A DNA stretch of 11,290 nucleotides, taken from NCBI GenBank assembly GCA_000433135.1, contig HF991998.1, forward strand, positions 1 through 11,290. The letters are read 5' to 3'. Positions 1 to 6,616 of the stretch are shown here, piece after piece. The translations under genes were made by a program, and so were the position numbers. The notes beneath the pieces were generated by a model, which saw only the letters and a program-made list of their open reading frames with translations, did no database searches and had not been told where the DNA came from. The stretch comes from Clostridium sp. CAG:921 (lineage in GTDB: Bacteria; Bacillota; Clostridia; TANB77; CAG-465). Position 1 is the stretch's first letter; every line of letters starts with the position of its first letter.

Positions 1-488
1 ATAAGCAATGGAAAAATTTAGTAAATAATTTTTTTATTAAAATATAAGTTACTATTTAGACTATACTAATTAATACCATATTTAAAATTACTACACTTGC
101 TACCGAGTTAGTTTTGTAAAAAGTTCATAATTTTTTTTGTAACACAACCTCTTTAAGCTTTTTTCTTTCATAAATCTTCCTCACTTTCATATAATGTACA
201 TTATCAATTACTATGTTACTCACTAAAAAAATGTACAAAATAATAGCTAAAAATAAAAAATTTTAACTAGTTCAAACATTTCCACGTACGTTTTATTTTT
301 TAGTTTCCATAATAATTAATATCAACCTTTCTACAATAATTTTAGCATATTGGATATAAAATTTGCAAGGTATTTTGAAATATTTGTTAAAACTTTACAA
401 ATATCCAATATTTAAATATATTATTTTCTTATAATACATTTTTGTATGATTTGCATTTTTTATAAAACTAACTCTATGGCACACCGCT
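1..488. other. AT-rich intergenic region without a convincing gene
   Basis: Both strands were read through this stretch and no reading frame of useful length with a ribosome binding site and family resemblance was found. Plus-strand frames open at base 1 close within about 50 bases and could at most be the tail of an upstream gene. The stretch holds one copy of a 23-bp direct repeat (340-362, listed separately). It also holds short AT palindromes, such as 191-204 and 434-447, which are expected at this base composition. It lies downstream of the minus-strand surface-protein gene. Confidence 0.6.
340..362. repeat. Left copy of 23-bp direct repeat flanking the DUF11/VWA segment
   Basis: Bases 340-362 match 3002-3024 at 22 of 23 positions in the same orientation; the single difference is G at 352 against T at 3014. 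Read on the minus strand, this copy would encode F-Y-I-Q-Y-A-K, against F-Y-I-K-Y-A-K in the other copy. It is followed by an unrelated short frame that soon stops. The flanking sequence on both sides differs between the copies. It could be a recombination site, a target duplication, or a remnant of a second related gene. Confidence 0.6.
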
Positions 489-526
489 AAAAAACTACCC
501 AAGTTAAAACTTAGGTAGCTTTTTCA
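489..526. terminator. Bidirectional Rho-independent terminator of the DUF11/VWA gene
   Basis: A hairpin pairs CTACC (495-499) with GGTAG (514-518) and AAGT (501-504) with ACTT (509-512), with one C/A mismatch between the two blocks and a 4-base loop. On the minus strand it is followed by six U (from A489-A494), about 34 bases past the stop codon of the surface-protein gene. On the plus strand it is followed by CTTTTT and further T runs, so it can stop transcription from either side. Its presence shows that the 3' end of the minus-strand gene is intact. Confidence 0.8.
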
Positions 527-551
527 TTTTTTATTTTTTTTGATTTAAATT

Positions 552-2990
552 TTAGTAATATATTATTTGTACAGTTGGTTTACTTTCTGGTGATGGTCTT
601 GTATAATCTTTTAGATCAACAGTAAATTTATTTGTAGTTTCGTTATATGTTACTTTTAATCCTTGAGTTGCTAATAAATTTTGTGAGTTTTCACTATTTA
701 ATACTTGAATTGAAGTTTGTGTTGCTGTTGGTGCAAAAGCAAATTTTTCATTTTCTTCAGTTCCATATTTTACAATAATTACTTTACTTCCATCTACTTG
801 GCTAATATTTGCCCCACCATCTGTTATTACTGTGTGATCTTTTAGTACACCATTTTCTGTAGATTCATCACAATGTACATGTGATGATTCTATACTTATT
901 TTATTGAAAGCGTTTATAAGATCCGTTGTATTTTTAGTTAAGTCAGCTTTTCCAGAAGTTGCGATTGCACTTAAGACTTTTTCACCTTTTGAACCTTCAG
1001 ATATCGCCATTCCAATTGAATAAATTGTTGTGTCCGTTTTTTTCTTGTTATATATTGTTTTAGCATAATTACCTAGATTTGTTGGATCTGTATATTTGCC
1101 ATCTGTTGGTTCACCATCTCCAATAAATATTACCATATTTGAATTATTATTTGTATAACTTTTTATCTTTTCCTTAGTTGCTTTTAATGCTGCATAAATA
1201 TTTGTTGATGGATGAGTTGTAAATCCATTTATTACTGTTTTGTAGTTGTTTTTACTTACAGTTACATTATTCTCAACATCTTCTGCATAAGTTATAATGT
1301 CAACAGTTGTATCTGCATTTTTAGGATCAGAATACATTTTTTCTAAGAAAGCTATCATAGTTTCTTTTGCTGCTTGTAACTTTGTCTTATAATGATAATA
1401 TCTTCTACCAACTCTAACATGATCATAATACCAACCATACTCACAATAGTCGTGATCTAAAATAGATGGTCCACTACATGGCGAATTATAATCAATTTGA
1501 GCAGGTAATTCTTTTTTATTCATACTATATGATACATCTAGTACCATTACAATATTTTTATCAATAATTGTATCTGTTTTTTTAGTAAATCTTACAAATT
1601 TATCCTCGTAATATACTTTGTCATCAGTTGTATTTGTATTATTTCCATCAACTGTTGCTGTATTTGTTATATTATCAGCAGTAGTAGTTTCATTTACTTT
1701 TACAGTAAAGCTCTTTGATATGCTTCCATAAGCTGGAACTACTAAGTTTTTCCATGAAAGTTGTTCTTTACTTACTTTATTACCATCTACAGTAACTTCT
1801 ACAGTATTTAATAACACATCATCATCTGCCATTACAAATGTTGTATTATCTGGAATAAAGTCACTTATTTCAACATTTTCTTTTTGAAGTCCACCATCAT
1901 TTTTTACAGTTATTGTATATGTTATTTTACCACCACGAATAACTTTTCCATCAATACTATCATTAACATTTATACTACTTGATTTATTAATAGATATAAT
2001 AGGTTTAACAAATGTATTTTCAACCTCATTAGTAAATACACCATTTACTAATGCTTTGTTAGATATCTTTTTAGCATTTTCATTTTCTTTTACTTTTACC
2101 TTAAATTCAACACTATTAATTGTATTTTGTAATACTTCTAAATTCCATACTAATTCATTATTTTCGTTAGGAATTACGCCATTACTAGCTGATACAAATT
2201 CTGTACCGTCTGGAATGTTATCTTTTATTTCTACATTTTTAGTTAATGTGTTTTTTAAGTTATTTACAGTTATTACGTATGTTAATACATCATCTTGCTT
2301 TACCAAAGCACCATTAATATCATTACCATTTTCATCAGTTACTGATTTAGAAATAAGTAAAGTAGATACTTCATTTGTTGTAGTTTCTGTTTCATCAGTA
2401 GTTATAACAGCCGTATTTTTAATAGCATTACTTGTTGTTGCGTCAACACTTGCGCTAAATGTTATAACTGTTTCAACGTCTGGTGAAACTGTAACATTTT
2501 CAACAATTATTTTATGAGTTGCATCGTCATAACTTGCAGTATAATTGTTTCCTCCATTTTGAACATTTATTTCATAATTTGAGTCATATTGTAAATTTTC
2601 ATCTAAAATGTCAGATATACTAGTTATTCCTTCTAAATTTCCACTATTTTTTAATGTAATTTTGTAAGTTAAAATATCTCCTATTTTAGCTGCCTCTTTA
2701 TCAACTGATTTTGTTGCAGTTATAATGTAATCTTTTACAGTTGTGACTACTTCATTTGATGGAATATCATTTACATATGCTACATTTATAATATTTCTTC
2801 CAAGTCCTACGTTATCTTTTACTCTTACAGAGAATGTATATTCTTTTGAAGAATTTGCACTTATAGTTTGATTTTTCCATGAAATTGTATTTTCATTTAT
2901 GCTATATTCACTTGTAGCCAAATCTAAGTTATCAAACACAGCCATGGTAGTTTCGATACTGTCTGAAACTGTAATATTATCTAAATCCAC
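552..2990 (-). CDS. 5'-truncated surface protein with DUF11-type repeats and a VWA domain
   Basis: Residues are numbered from the GTG at 2990. About four DUF11-like repeats (roughly 1-85, 87-210, 211-330, 331-465) show the recurring pattern of Y-x-I-x-V-x-N followed by V-x-I-x-D-x-I-P. A VWA domain follows at about 479-697, with metal-site residues D485-x-S487-x-S489, T596 and D625. The VWA domain has an insertion at about 494-535 rich in Tyr and His with C505 and C516. Such proteins are normally secreted, wall-anchored adhesins or pilus tips. Here there is no signal peptide, no LPXTG-type anchor (the C-terminus is P-T-V-Q-I-I-Y-Y), and no ribosome binding site at the GTG. The frame stays open to 3032, and those 14 extra codons continue the first DUF11 repeat (F-Y-I-K-Y-A-K-N-T-S-D) until a TAA at 3033-3035. 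The gene is therefore headless: a pseudogene, or a silent cassette completed by recombination. Domain calls are fairly secure; expression is doubtful. Confidence 0.75.
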   Translation of the reverse strand: MDLDNITVSDSIETTMAVFDNLDLATSEYSINENTISWKNQTISANSSKEYTFSVRVKDNVGLGRNIINVAYVNDIPSNEVVTTVKDYIITATKSVDKEAAKIGDILTYKITLKNSGNLEGITSISDILDENLQYDSNYEINVQNGGNNYTASYDDATHKIIVENVTVSPDVETVITFSASVDATTSNAIKNTAVITTDETETTTNEVSTLLISKSVTDENGNDINGALVKQDDVLTYVITVNNLKNTLTKNVEIKDNIPDGTEFVSASNGVIPNENNELVWNLEVLQNTINSVEFKVKVKENENAKKISNKALVNGVFTNEVENTFVKPIISINKSSSINVNDSIDGKVIRGGKITYTITVKNDGGLQKENVEISDFIPDNTTFVMADDDVLLNTVEVTVDGNKVSKEQLSWKNLVVPAYGSISKSFTVKVNETTTADNITNTATVDGNNTNTTDDKVYYEDKFVRFTKKTDTIIDKNIVMVLDVSYSMNKKELPAQIDYNSPCSGPSILDHDYCEYGWYYDHVRVGRRYYHYKTKLQAAKETMIAFLEKMYSDPKNADTTVDIITYAEDVENNVTVSKNNYKTVINGFTTHPSTNIYAALKATKEKIKSYTNNNSNMVIFIGDGEPTDGKYTDPTNLGNYAKTIYNKKKTDTTIYSIGMAISEGSKGEKVLSAIATSGKADLTKNTTDLINAFNKISIESSHVHCDESTENGVLKDHTVITDGGANISQVDGSKVIIVKYGTEENEKFAFAPTATQTSIQVLNSENSQNLLATQGLKVTYNETTNKFTVDLKDYTRPSPESKPTVQIIYY

Positions 2991-3001
2991 ATCACTAGTA
3001 T

Positions 3002-3024
3002 TTTTAGCATATTTGATATAAAAT
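3002..3024. repeat. Right copy of 23-bp direct repeat, at the break of the DUF11/VWA frame
   Basis: This copy lies inside the open frame upstream of the GTG at 2990 and encodes F-Y-I-K-Y-A-K in phase with the first DUF11 repeat. Similarity to the protein family ends just beyond it, with a stop at 3033-3035. The partner copy is at 340-362, same orientation, one mismatch. The repeat therefore coincides with the edge of the coding homology. Confidence 0.6.
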
Positions 3025-3048
3025 GAACCTAATTAAATGTGAATTTCC

Positions 3049-3077
3049 TTGATATTATGTAAATAATTTGGTATAAT
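3049..3077 (+). promoter_or_regulatory. Promoter of the CmpB-family gene
   Basis: TTGATA (3049-3054) and a consensus TATAAT (3072-3077) are separated by exactly 17 bases. The predicted transcript start near 3084 leaves a leader of about 30 bases before the ATG at 3117. It lies only 25 bases beyond the right copy of the direct repeat. Confidence 0.75.
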
Positions 3078-3116
3078 ATATTTATCGTATGTTAAAGTTT
3101 AGTAATGGGAGTTTTT

Positions 3117-3881
3117 ATGGGTGATATTGAAGAATCTTTAACCGTAATAGATGAAAAAAATTTTGCAAAAGGATATTACAATTTCTATAAAATATTTTTG
3201 ATGTTTATGTTTGGATGCTTTATAGGTGACGTTTATGAGATTGTTTTACATTTTGTAAGATATGGAGAATGGGTACAAAGAAGAGGCGTTATATATGGAC
3301 CTTTCAATCCTGTGTATGGATTTGCTTTGGCTCTTATGGTCTTGTTTTTAGGTAAAATAAAAAAATCAGGAAAATTATTTATTTGTGGTTCTATTTTAGG
3401 CGGTACATTTGAATATTTGTGTTCATATATACAAGAAAAAGTATTTGGAAGCTTATCTTGGGATTATAGTGATTTATTTTTAAACATCAATGGAAGGACT
3501 ACGGTTCCGTTTGCTTTGTTTTGGGGATTTTTGTGTTTAGTTGTTATGAAGTTAGTAGTTCCGTATTTGTCTTCATTAATAGAAATGATACCAAGAAAAT
3601 TTGGAATAGTATGTACTTGGGCATTATGTATATTTATGATATTTGATATGGGAATATCCACACTTGCTGCAAATAGAGACTTGGAAAGACACAAGAATAT
3701 TCCACCAAAGAATAGTTTGGATGTATTTTTAGATATACACTATCCAGATGAAGTTATGCGTGATGCATTCCAAAATGCAGATTTTGTCGATGATAAATCT
3801 AATAAAAATACTAATGAAGATAATAAAAAGGATGATGATGGAGAAGAAATTGTTGAAAAACCAAGTTTAAAAATATTTTAG
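3117..3881 (+). CDS. Putative ABC transporter permease, CmpB family (PF06541-like) membrane protein
   Basis: The 254-residue product has about five hydrophobic segments (roughly 24-45, 60-80, 88-106, 130-150, 163-185). It carries the blocks I recognise from the family annotated as putative ABC transporter permease (ABC_trans_CmpB): R-R-G-x-I-Y-G-P-x-x-P-V-Y-G at 55-68, E-Y-L-x-S-Y at 99-104 with W-D-Y-S at 115-118, and N-I-N-G-R at 123-127. The molecular function of this family is not established. An ATG at 3105 is in frame, but GGGAG at 3107-3111 lies inside those codons and sits 5 bases before the ATG at 3117, so 3117 is preferred. The C-terminal tail (about 224-247) is highly charged and Asp/Asn/Lys rich, probably disordered and cytoplasmic. 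The gene is monocistronic, with its own promoter and terminator, and no ABC ATPase lies beside it. Confidence 0.8.
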   Translation: MGDIEESLTVIDEKNFAKGYYNFYKIFLMFMFGCFIGDVYEIVLHFVRYGEWVQRRGVIYGPFNPVYGFALALMVLFLGKIKKSGKLFICGSILGGTFEYLCSYIQEKVFGSLSWDYSDLFLNINGRTTVPFALFWGFLCLVVMKLVVPYLSSLIEMIPRKFGIVCTWALCIFMIFDMGISTLAANRDLERHKNIPPKNSLDVFLDIHYPDEVMRDAFQNADFVDDKSNKNTNEDNKKDDDGEEIVEKPSLKIF

Positions 3882-3891
3882 AATTAAATAG

Positions 3892-3922
3892 AGTACGTAC
3901 TTATGAAAGTATGTACTTTTTT
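3892..3922 (+). terminator. Rho-independent terminator after the CmpB-family gene
   Basis: An 11-bp stem pairs 3892-3902 (AGTACGTACTT) with 3907-3917 (AAGTATGTACT), with one G-U wobble and a 4-base loop. Its 3' arm runs straight into a run of T (3917-3922). It starts about 10 bases after the stop codon. Confidence 0.85.
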
Positions 3923-3949
3923 AACAATTAGTTAATTTATTCATAAAAT
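3921..3949 (+). promoter_or_regulatory. Possible promoter of the 90-residue membrane protein gene
   Basis: TTAACA (3921-3926) and TAAAAT (3944-3949) are spaced by 17 bases, directly after the preceding terminator. The implied transcript start near 3956 would fall within the ribosome binding site AGGTGA (3955-3960), giving an extremely short leader. The assignment is therefore tentative. Confidence 0.35.
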
Positions 3950-3965
3950 ATCATAGGTGATTTAT

Positions 3966-4238
3966 ATGCAATGTTTGATTGATAGTTTGGTATATTTAGT
4001 TGCTACACTTGGAATAATATTTACAACAATGTCTTTTTATGATATGTTTTTTTATGGAAAGCGTACTTATAGGATATATAGTAAGACTTCAAACGAAGAT
4101 AAAAGTGTAGAGATTATAATAAAATTAAAAAAAATAAATGAGAAAGAAGAGGAAGAAATCGTAAAGATGATTCAAGAAAGTGAATGTGTGAACTTAAAAA
4201 AAATAGCAAATCACATAATAATACAAAATGATGATTAG
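3966..4238 (+). CDS. Small single-span membrane protein of unknown function
   Basis: The 90-residue product has one hydrophobic segment at about 4-27, then a basic stretch (G-K-R-T-Y-R, about 31-36). A soluble tail of about 55 residues follows, with a predicted strand-like block (V-E-I-I-I-K-L) and a Glu/Lys-rich helix. The tail probably faces the cytoplasm, given the positive charges after the span. A GTG at 3957 is in frame, but it lies inside the ribosome binding site AGGTGA (3955-3960). The ATG at 3966, 5 bases after that site, is the better start. I do not recognise the family. It lies between a terminator and the ruvA promoter, so it appears to be its own transcription unit, and its position gives no functional clue. 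Confidence 0.65.
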   Translation: MQCLIDSLVYLVATLGIIFTTMSFYDMFFYGKRTYRIYSKTSNEDKSVEIIIKLKKINEKEEEEIVKMIQESECVNLKKIANHIIIQNDD

Positions 4239-4311
4239 ATAAATAAAAAAGCATTCAAAAATATTTTTTGTGTTACAATAAAGAAAATATTGCGATGATT
4301 TAACTTAAAAA

Positions 4312-4340
4312 TTGACATATATCATAATTTTGTGTAAAAT
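4312..4340 (+). promoter_or_regulatory. Promoter of ruvA
   Basis: Consensus TTGACA (4312-4317) and TAAAAT (4335-4340) are separated by 17 bases. The predicted start near 4347 leaves a leader of about 16 bases carrying AGGAGG (4350-4355). The TTG of the -35 box is in frame with ruvA and could be mistaken for a start codon. Confidence 0.75.
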
Positions 4341-4362
4341 ATACCAAGTAGGAGGTATTTAT

Positions 4363-4959
4363 ATGTATGCGCATTTTTATGGTAAAATTGATAGTATATT
4401 AAAAGATAAAGTGATAATTGACGTAAACAATATTGGGTATGAAATATATATGCCAGAAAGTGAAATTTCAAGGCTTGAAATTGGAGAACAGGTTAAAATT
4501 TATACACATCTTAATGTAAGAGAGGATGATATGAAACTTTTTGGCTTTCTTACATATGAAACATTAGAATTTTTTAGAAAGTTAATATTAGTAAGTGGAG
4601 TTGGACCAAAAGTTGCACTTGGAATAATTTCTAACATATCTACAAGTGATATGTGCATTGCAATAGCTACAGAAGATGTAGCTTTATTAAAGCAAATTCC
4701 TGGTATTGGACCAAAAATGGCACAAAAAATTATTTTTGAATTAAAAGATAAAATTACTAATGAGGATTTAATTTCTACTTCCTCAAAATCTGGTACATCA
4801 AAATTTACTAACTCAAATGAACAAGAGGCAATAACCGCATTACAGGTACTTGGATATTCTTTAAAACAAATAAAAGACGTACTTTCTAAAGTTGATATAA
4901 GCAATTGTTCTGTTGAAGAGATCATAAAGAAAGTGTTAAAGGAAATGCAAAATATATGA
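4363..4959 (+). CDS. ruvA: Holliday junction branch migration protein RuvA
   Basis: RuvA tetramers clamp the Holliday junction and load the RuvB motor for branch migration in recombinational repair. The 198-residue product has the normal family length. The N-terminal OB-fold domain is about 1-62. Two helix-hairpin-helix motifs follow, S-G-V-G-P-K-V-A (78-85) and P-G-I-G-P-K-M-A (113-120). After a Ser/Thr-rich flexible linker (about 134-152) comes the RuvB-contacting domain III (about 153-198). The ATG at 4363 lies 7 bases after AGGAGG (4350-4355). An in-frame TTG at 4312 would extend the protein by 17 residues but is part of the promoter -35 box, so it is rejected. ruvB, the usual downstream neighbour, is absent here; the next gene is ftsE, 79 bases on. 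No clear terminator separates them, so some read-through is possible. Confidence 0.95.
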   Translation: MYAHFYGKIDSILKDKVIIDVNNIGYEIYMPESEISRLEIGEQVKIYTHLNVREDDMKLFGFLTYETLEFFRKLILVSGVGPKVALGIISNISTSDMCIAIATEDVALLKQIPGIGPKMAQKIIFELKDKITNEDLISTSSKSGTSKFTNSNEQEAITALQVLGYSLKQIKDVLSKVDISNCSVEEIIKKVLKEMQNI

Positions 4960-4974
4960 AATATTTTTTAAATT

Positions 4975-5009
4975 TTGTTGTTTTATTTGACTTTTTATGA
5001 TAATATAAT
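4975..5009 (+). promoter_or_regulatory. Possible promoter region of the ftsEX-M23 operon
   Basis: An A/T-only stretch contains a consensus TATAAT at 5004-5009, placed suitably upstream of the ftsE ribosome binding site (about 5027-5034). No good -35 box lies 16-18 bases away. TTGACT at 4987-4992 is too close (11 bases), and TTGTTG (4975-4980) would fit only an alternative -10, GATAAT (4999-5004). A promoter here is plausible because of the gap after ruvA, but its exact position is uncertain. Confidence 0.35.
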
Positions 5010-5038
5010 TTTGGAAGATTATATGTGAGAGGTAGAAT

Positions 5039-5713
5039 ATGATACAATTTATAAACGTAAGTAAAAGATATGATCATGGTATAACAGCTCTTGATGCTGT
5101 AAATGTTAATATAGAAAAAGGTGAATTTGTATTTTTAGTAGGACCTTCCGGTTCTGGTAAATCTACATTTTTAAAATTGATGATAAAAGAAGAAGAGCCA
5201 ACATCTGGTAAAATATTAATAGACAATAAGGATATTGGTAGAATAAAGCCAAAAGAAGTTCCTTTTTTAAGAAGAAAAATTGGATTTGTATTTCAAGATT
5301 TTAGATTGTTATATGATAGGACTGTTGAAGAAAATATAATGTTTTCATTACGTGTTCTTGAGTGTAGTGAAAAAGAAATTAAGGCACAACTTAAAGCTTC
5401 ACTTGAAATGGTAGGACTAGTTGGAAAAGAAAAGTCTTATCCAAATCAGCTCTCAGGCGGTGAACAACAAAGAGTTGCACTTGCACGTGCACTTGCTACT
5501 AAACCACCTATTATAATTGCTGACGAACCTACTGGAAATTTAGATCCTAACACTGCTGGTGAAATCTTTAAAACTTTACTTGATATAAACGCTAGAGGAA
5601 CTACAATATTGGTAGTTACTCATGATAGAAATATAGTAAATCAACTTGGAAAAAGGGTAATTGCATTAGATCATGGTAGAGTTATTAAAGATGAACAAAA
5701 AGGAGGATACTAA
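5039..5713 (+). CDS. ftsE: Cell division ATP-binding protein FtsE
   Basis: FtsE is the cytoplasmic ATPase of the FtsEX complex, which couples ATP hydrolysis to activation of peptidoglycan hydrolases at the division site or lateral wall. The 224-residue product is typical in length. Visible motifs are Walker A G-P-S-G-S-G-K-S (35-42), Q-loop Q86, signature L-S-G-G-E-Q-Q-R (138-145), Walker B ending D162-E163, and switch H195. The block F-Q-D-F-R-L-L (85-91) is characteristic of FtsE among ABC ATPases. The ATG at 5039 follows a GAGAGGT-like ribosome binding site. The gene ends 2 bases before ftsX, and the ftsX ribosome binding site AGGAGG (5701-5706) lies within its last codons, so the two are translationally close. 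All catalytic motifs are intact. Confidence 0.96.
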   Translation: MIQFINVSKRYDHGITALDAVNVNIEKGEFVFLVGPSGSGKSTFLKLMIKEEEPTSGKILIDNKDIGRIKPKEVPFLRRKIGFVFQDFRLLYDRTVEENIMFSLRVLECSEKEIKAQLKASLEMVGLVGKEKSYPNQLSGGEQQRVALARALATKPPIIIADEPTGNLDPNTAGEIFKTLLDINARGTTILVVTHDRNIVNQLGKRVIALDHGRVIKDEQKGGY

Positions 5714-5715
5714 AT

Positions 5716-6606
5716 ATGACAACTAATACATATTTGATAAAGGAAGGCTTTGATAATTTAAAAAAACATGGCTCTAAGACTTTTTCAACTACACTTATAA
5801 TATGTGCAACTATGTTAGTGCTTGGAATTTTTATAATACTTTTTGAAAATGTAAATGTAAATGTAAATACAGTAAGGGTTGAACAAGGATTACAAGCCTT
5901 TATAGAGGACTCAGCTACAGATACTGAAATCGAGTATATGAAAGACGAGATTAAGTTAATAGATGGAGTAAAAAGTGTTGAGTACCTAGACAAAGATATG
6001 GCCTATCAAGATGCAAAAGAAATATTTAAAGGACAAGAATATATGATAGAAGGAGTAGAAAATTTAAAGATTTTCCCAGCATCTTTTATAGTAAAATTTA
6101 ATAGTCTAGAAGATTGGAGTAAAGTAAAAGAATCATTACAAAAAATTGATGGAATCTATAAAGTAAAAGATAATCAAACAACTATTGAAGCAATAATTAC
6201 TCTTTCCAAAATTGCTAATGTGTTCTTGCTTGGTGTGGGTTCAGTGATGCTAATTGTTAGTATTTTCATAATTTCAAATACGATTAAGCTTGCAGTATAT
6301 TCAAATCAGCGTGAAATATTTATAATGCGTTATATTGGTGCAACCAATAAATTTATAAAAAAACCTTTTGTTGTTGAAGGAGCAATAATTGGTATAGTTT
6401 CAGCAGTAATTTCTTTTATTTTAATATCACTTGCATATGTACTTGCCTATACAAGATTGCCTAAAATAGGGTCTTCACTAGGGGTATTTGGATTTTTACC
6501 TTACTCTACATTGTGGTATAAGATTCTTGCTATATATGTTGTTGTAGGTCTATTTATAGGAGTGTTTGGCAGTGCGATATCTATTAAGAAGTATTTAAAA
6601 GCATAG
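5716..6606 (+). CDS. ftsX: Cell division membrane protein FtsX
   Basis: FtsX is the membrane subunit that transmits FtsE ATPase cycling to a hydrolase outside the cell. The 296-residue product has the expected plan. A short cytoplasmic N-terminus precedes TM1 at about 23-43, and an extracellular domain follows at about 44-163, opening with an alternating N-V stretch. TM2 is at about 168-190. A cytoplasmic coupling segment follows, with R-E-I-F-I-M-R-Y-I-G-A-T (199-210), which fits the family pattern. TM3 is at about 221-245 and TM4 at about 268-290. The extracellular domain is the expected docking site for a coiled-coil partner. Its TAG stop (6604-6606) is built into the AGGAGG of the next gene, an M23 peptidase, which supports co-translation and a partner relationship. 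Confidence 0.95.
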   Translation: MTTNTYLIKEGFDNLKKHGSKTFSTTLIICATMLVLGIFIILFENVNVNVNTVRVEQGLQAFIEDSATDTEIEYMKDEIKLIDGVKSVEYLDKDMAYQDAKEIFKGQEYMIEGVENLKIFPASFIVKFNSLEDWSKVKESLQKIDGIYKVKDNQTTIEAIITLSKIANVFLLGVGSVMLIVSIFIISNTIKLAVYSNQREIFIMRYIGATNKFIKKPFVVEGAIIGIVSAVISFILISLAYVLAYTRLPKIGSSLGVFGFLPYSTLWYKILAIYVVVGLFIGVFGSAISIKKYLKA

Positions 6607-6616
6607 GAGGAGTTAT

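Noticed and set aside
100..171. Minus-strand 23-codon frame beginning M-K-E-K-S-L-K-R-L-C with an AGGAAG ahead of it
   Set aside because: Very short, no clear promoter and no recognisable product; such frames arise easily by chance here.
191..204. Perfect 14-bp palindrome ATAATGTACATTAT in the left intergenic region
   Set aside because: Several palindromes of this length are expected by chance in 11 kb at this AT content, and no promoter is clearly attached.
105..474. 11-bp inverted repeat, GAGTTAGTTTT at 105-115 and AAAACTAACTC at 464-474
   Set aside because: About one such match is expected by chance within this AT-rich stretch; it does not extend and does not coincide with any gene edge.
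2056..2517. 153-codon plus-strand frame inside the DUF11/VWA gene
   Set aside because: Antisense shadow of the repeat region, with hydrophobic low-complexity translation, no ribosome binding site and no family resemblance.
3105..3116. ATG at 3105 as start of the CmpB-family gene
   Set aside because: It has no ribosome binding site, whereas GGGAG inside these codons is well placed for the ATG at 3117.
4256..4291. AT hairpins after the 90-residue gene as a terminator
   Set aside because: Arms are almost pure A/T with short loops and no clean U tract after a stable stem.
4312..4362. TTG at 4312 as start of ruvA
   Set aside because: The TTG belongs to the TTGACA promoter box, and the ATG at 4363 has a perfect AGGAGG and gives the normal RuvA length.
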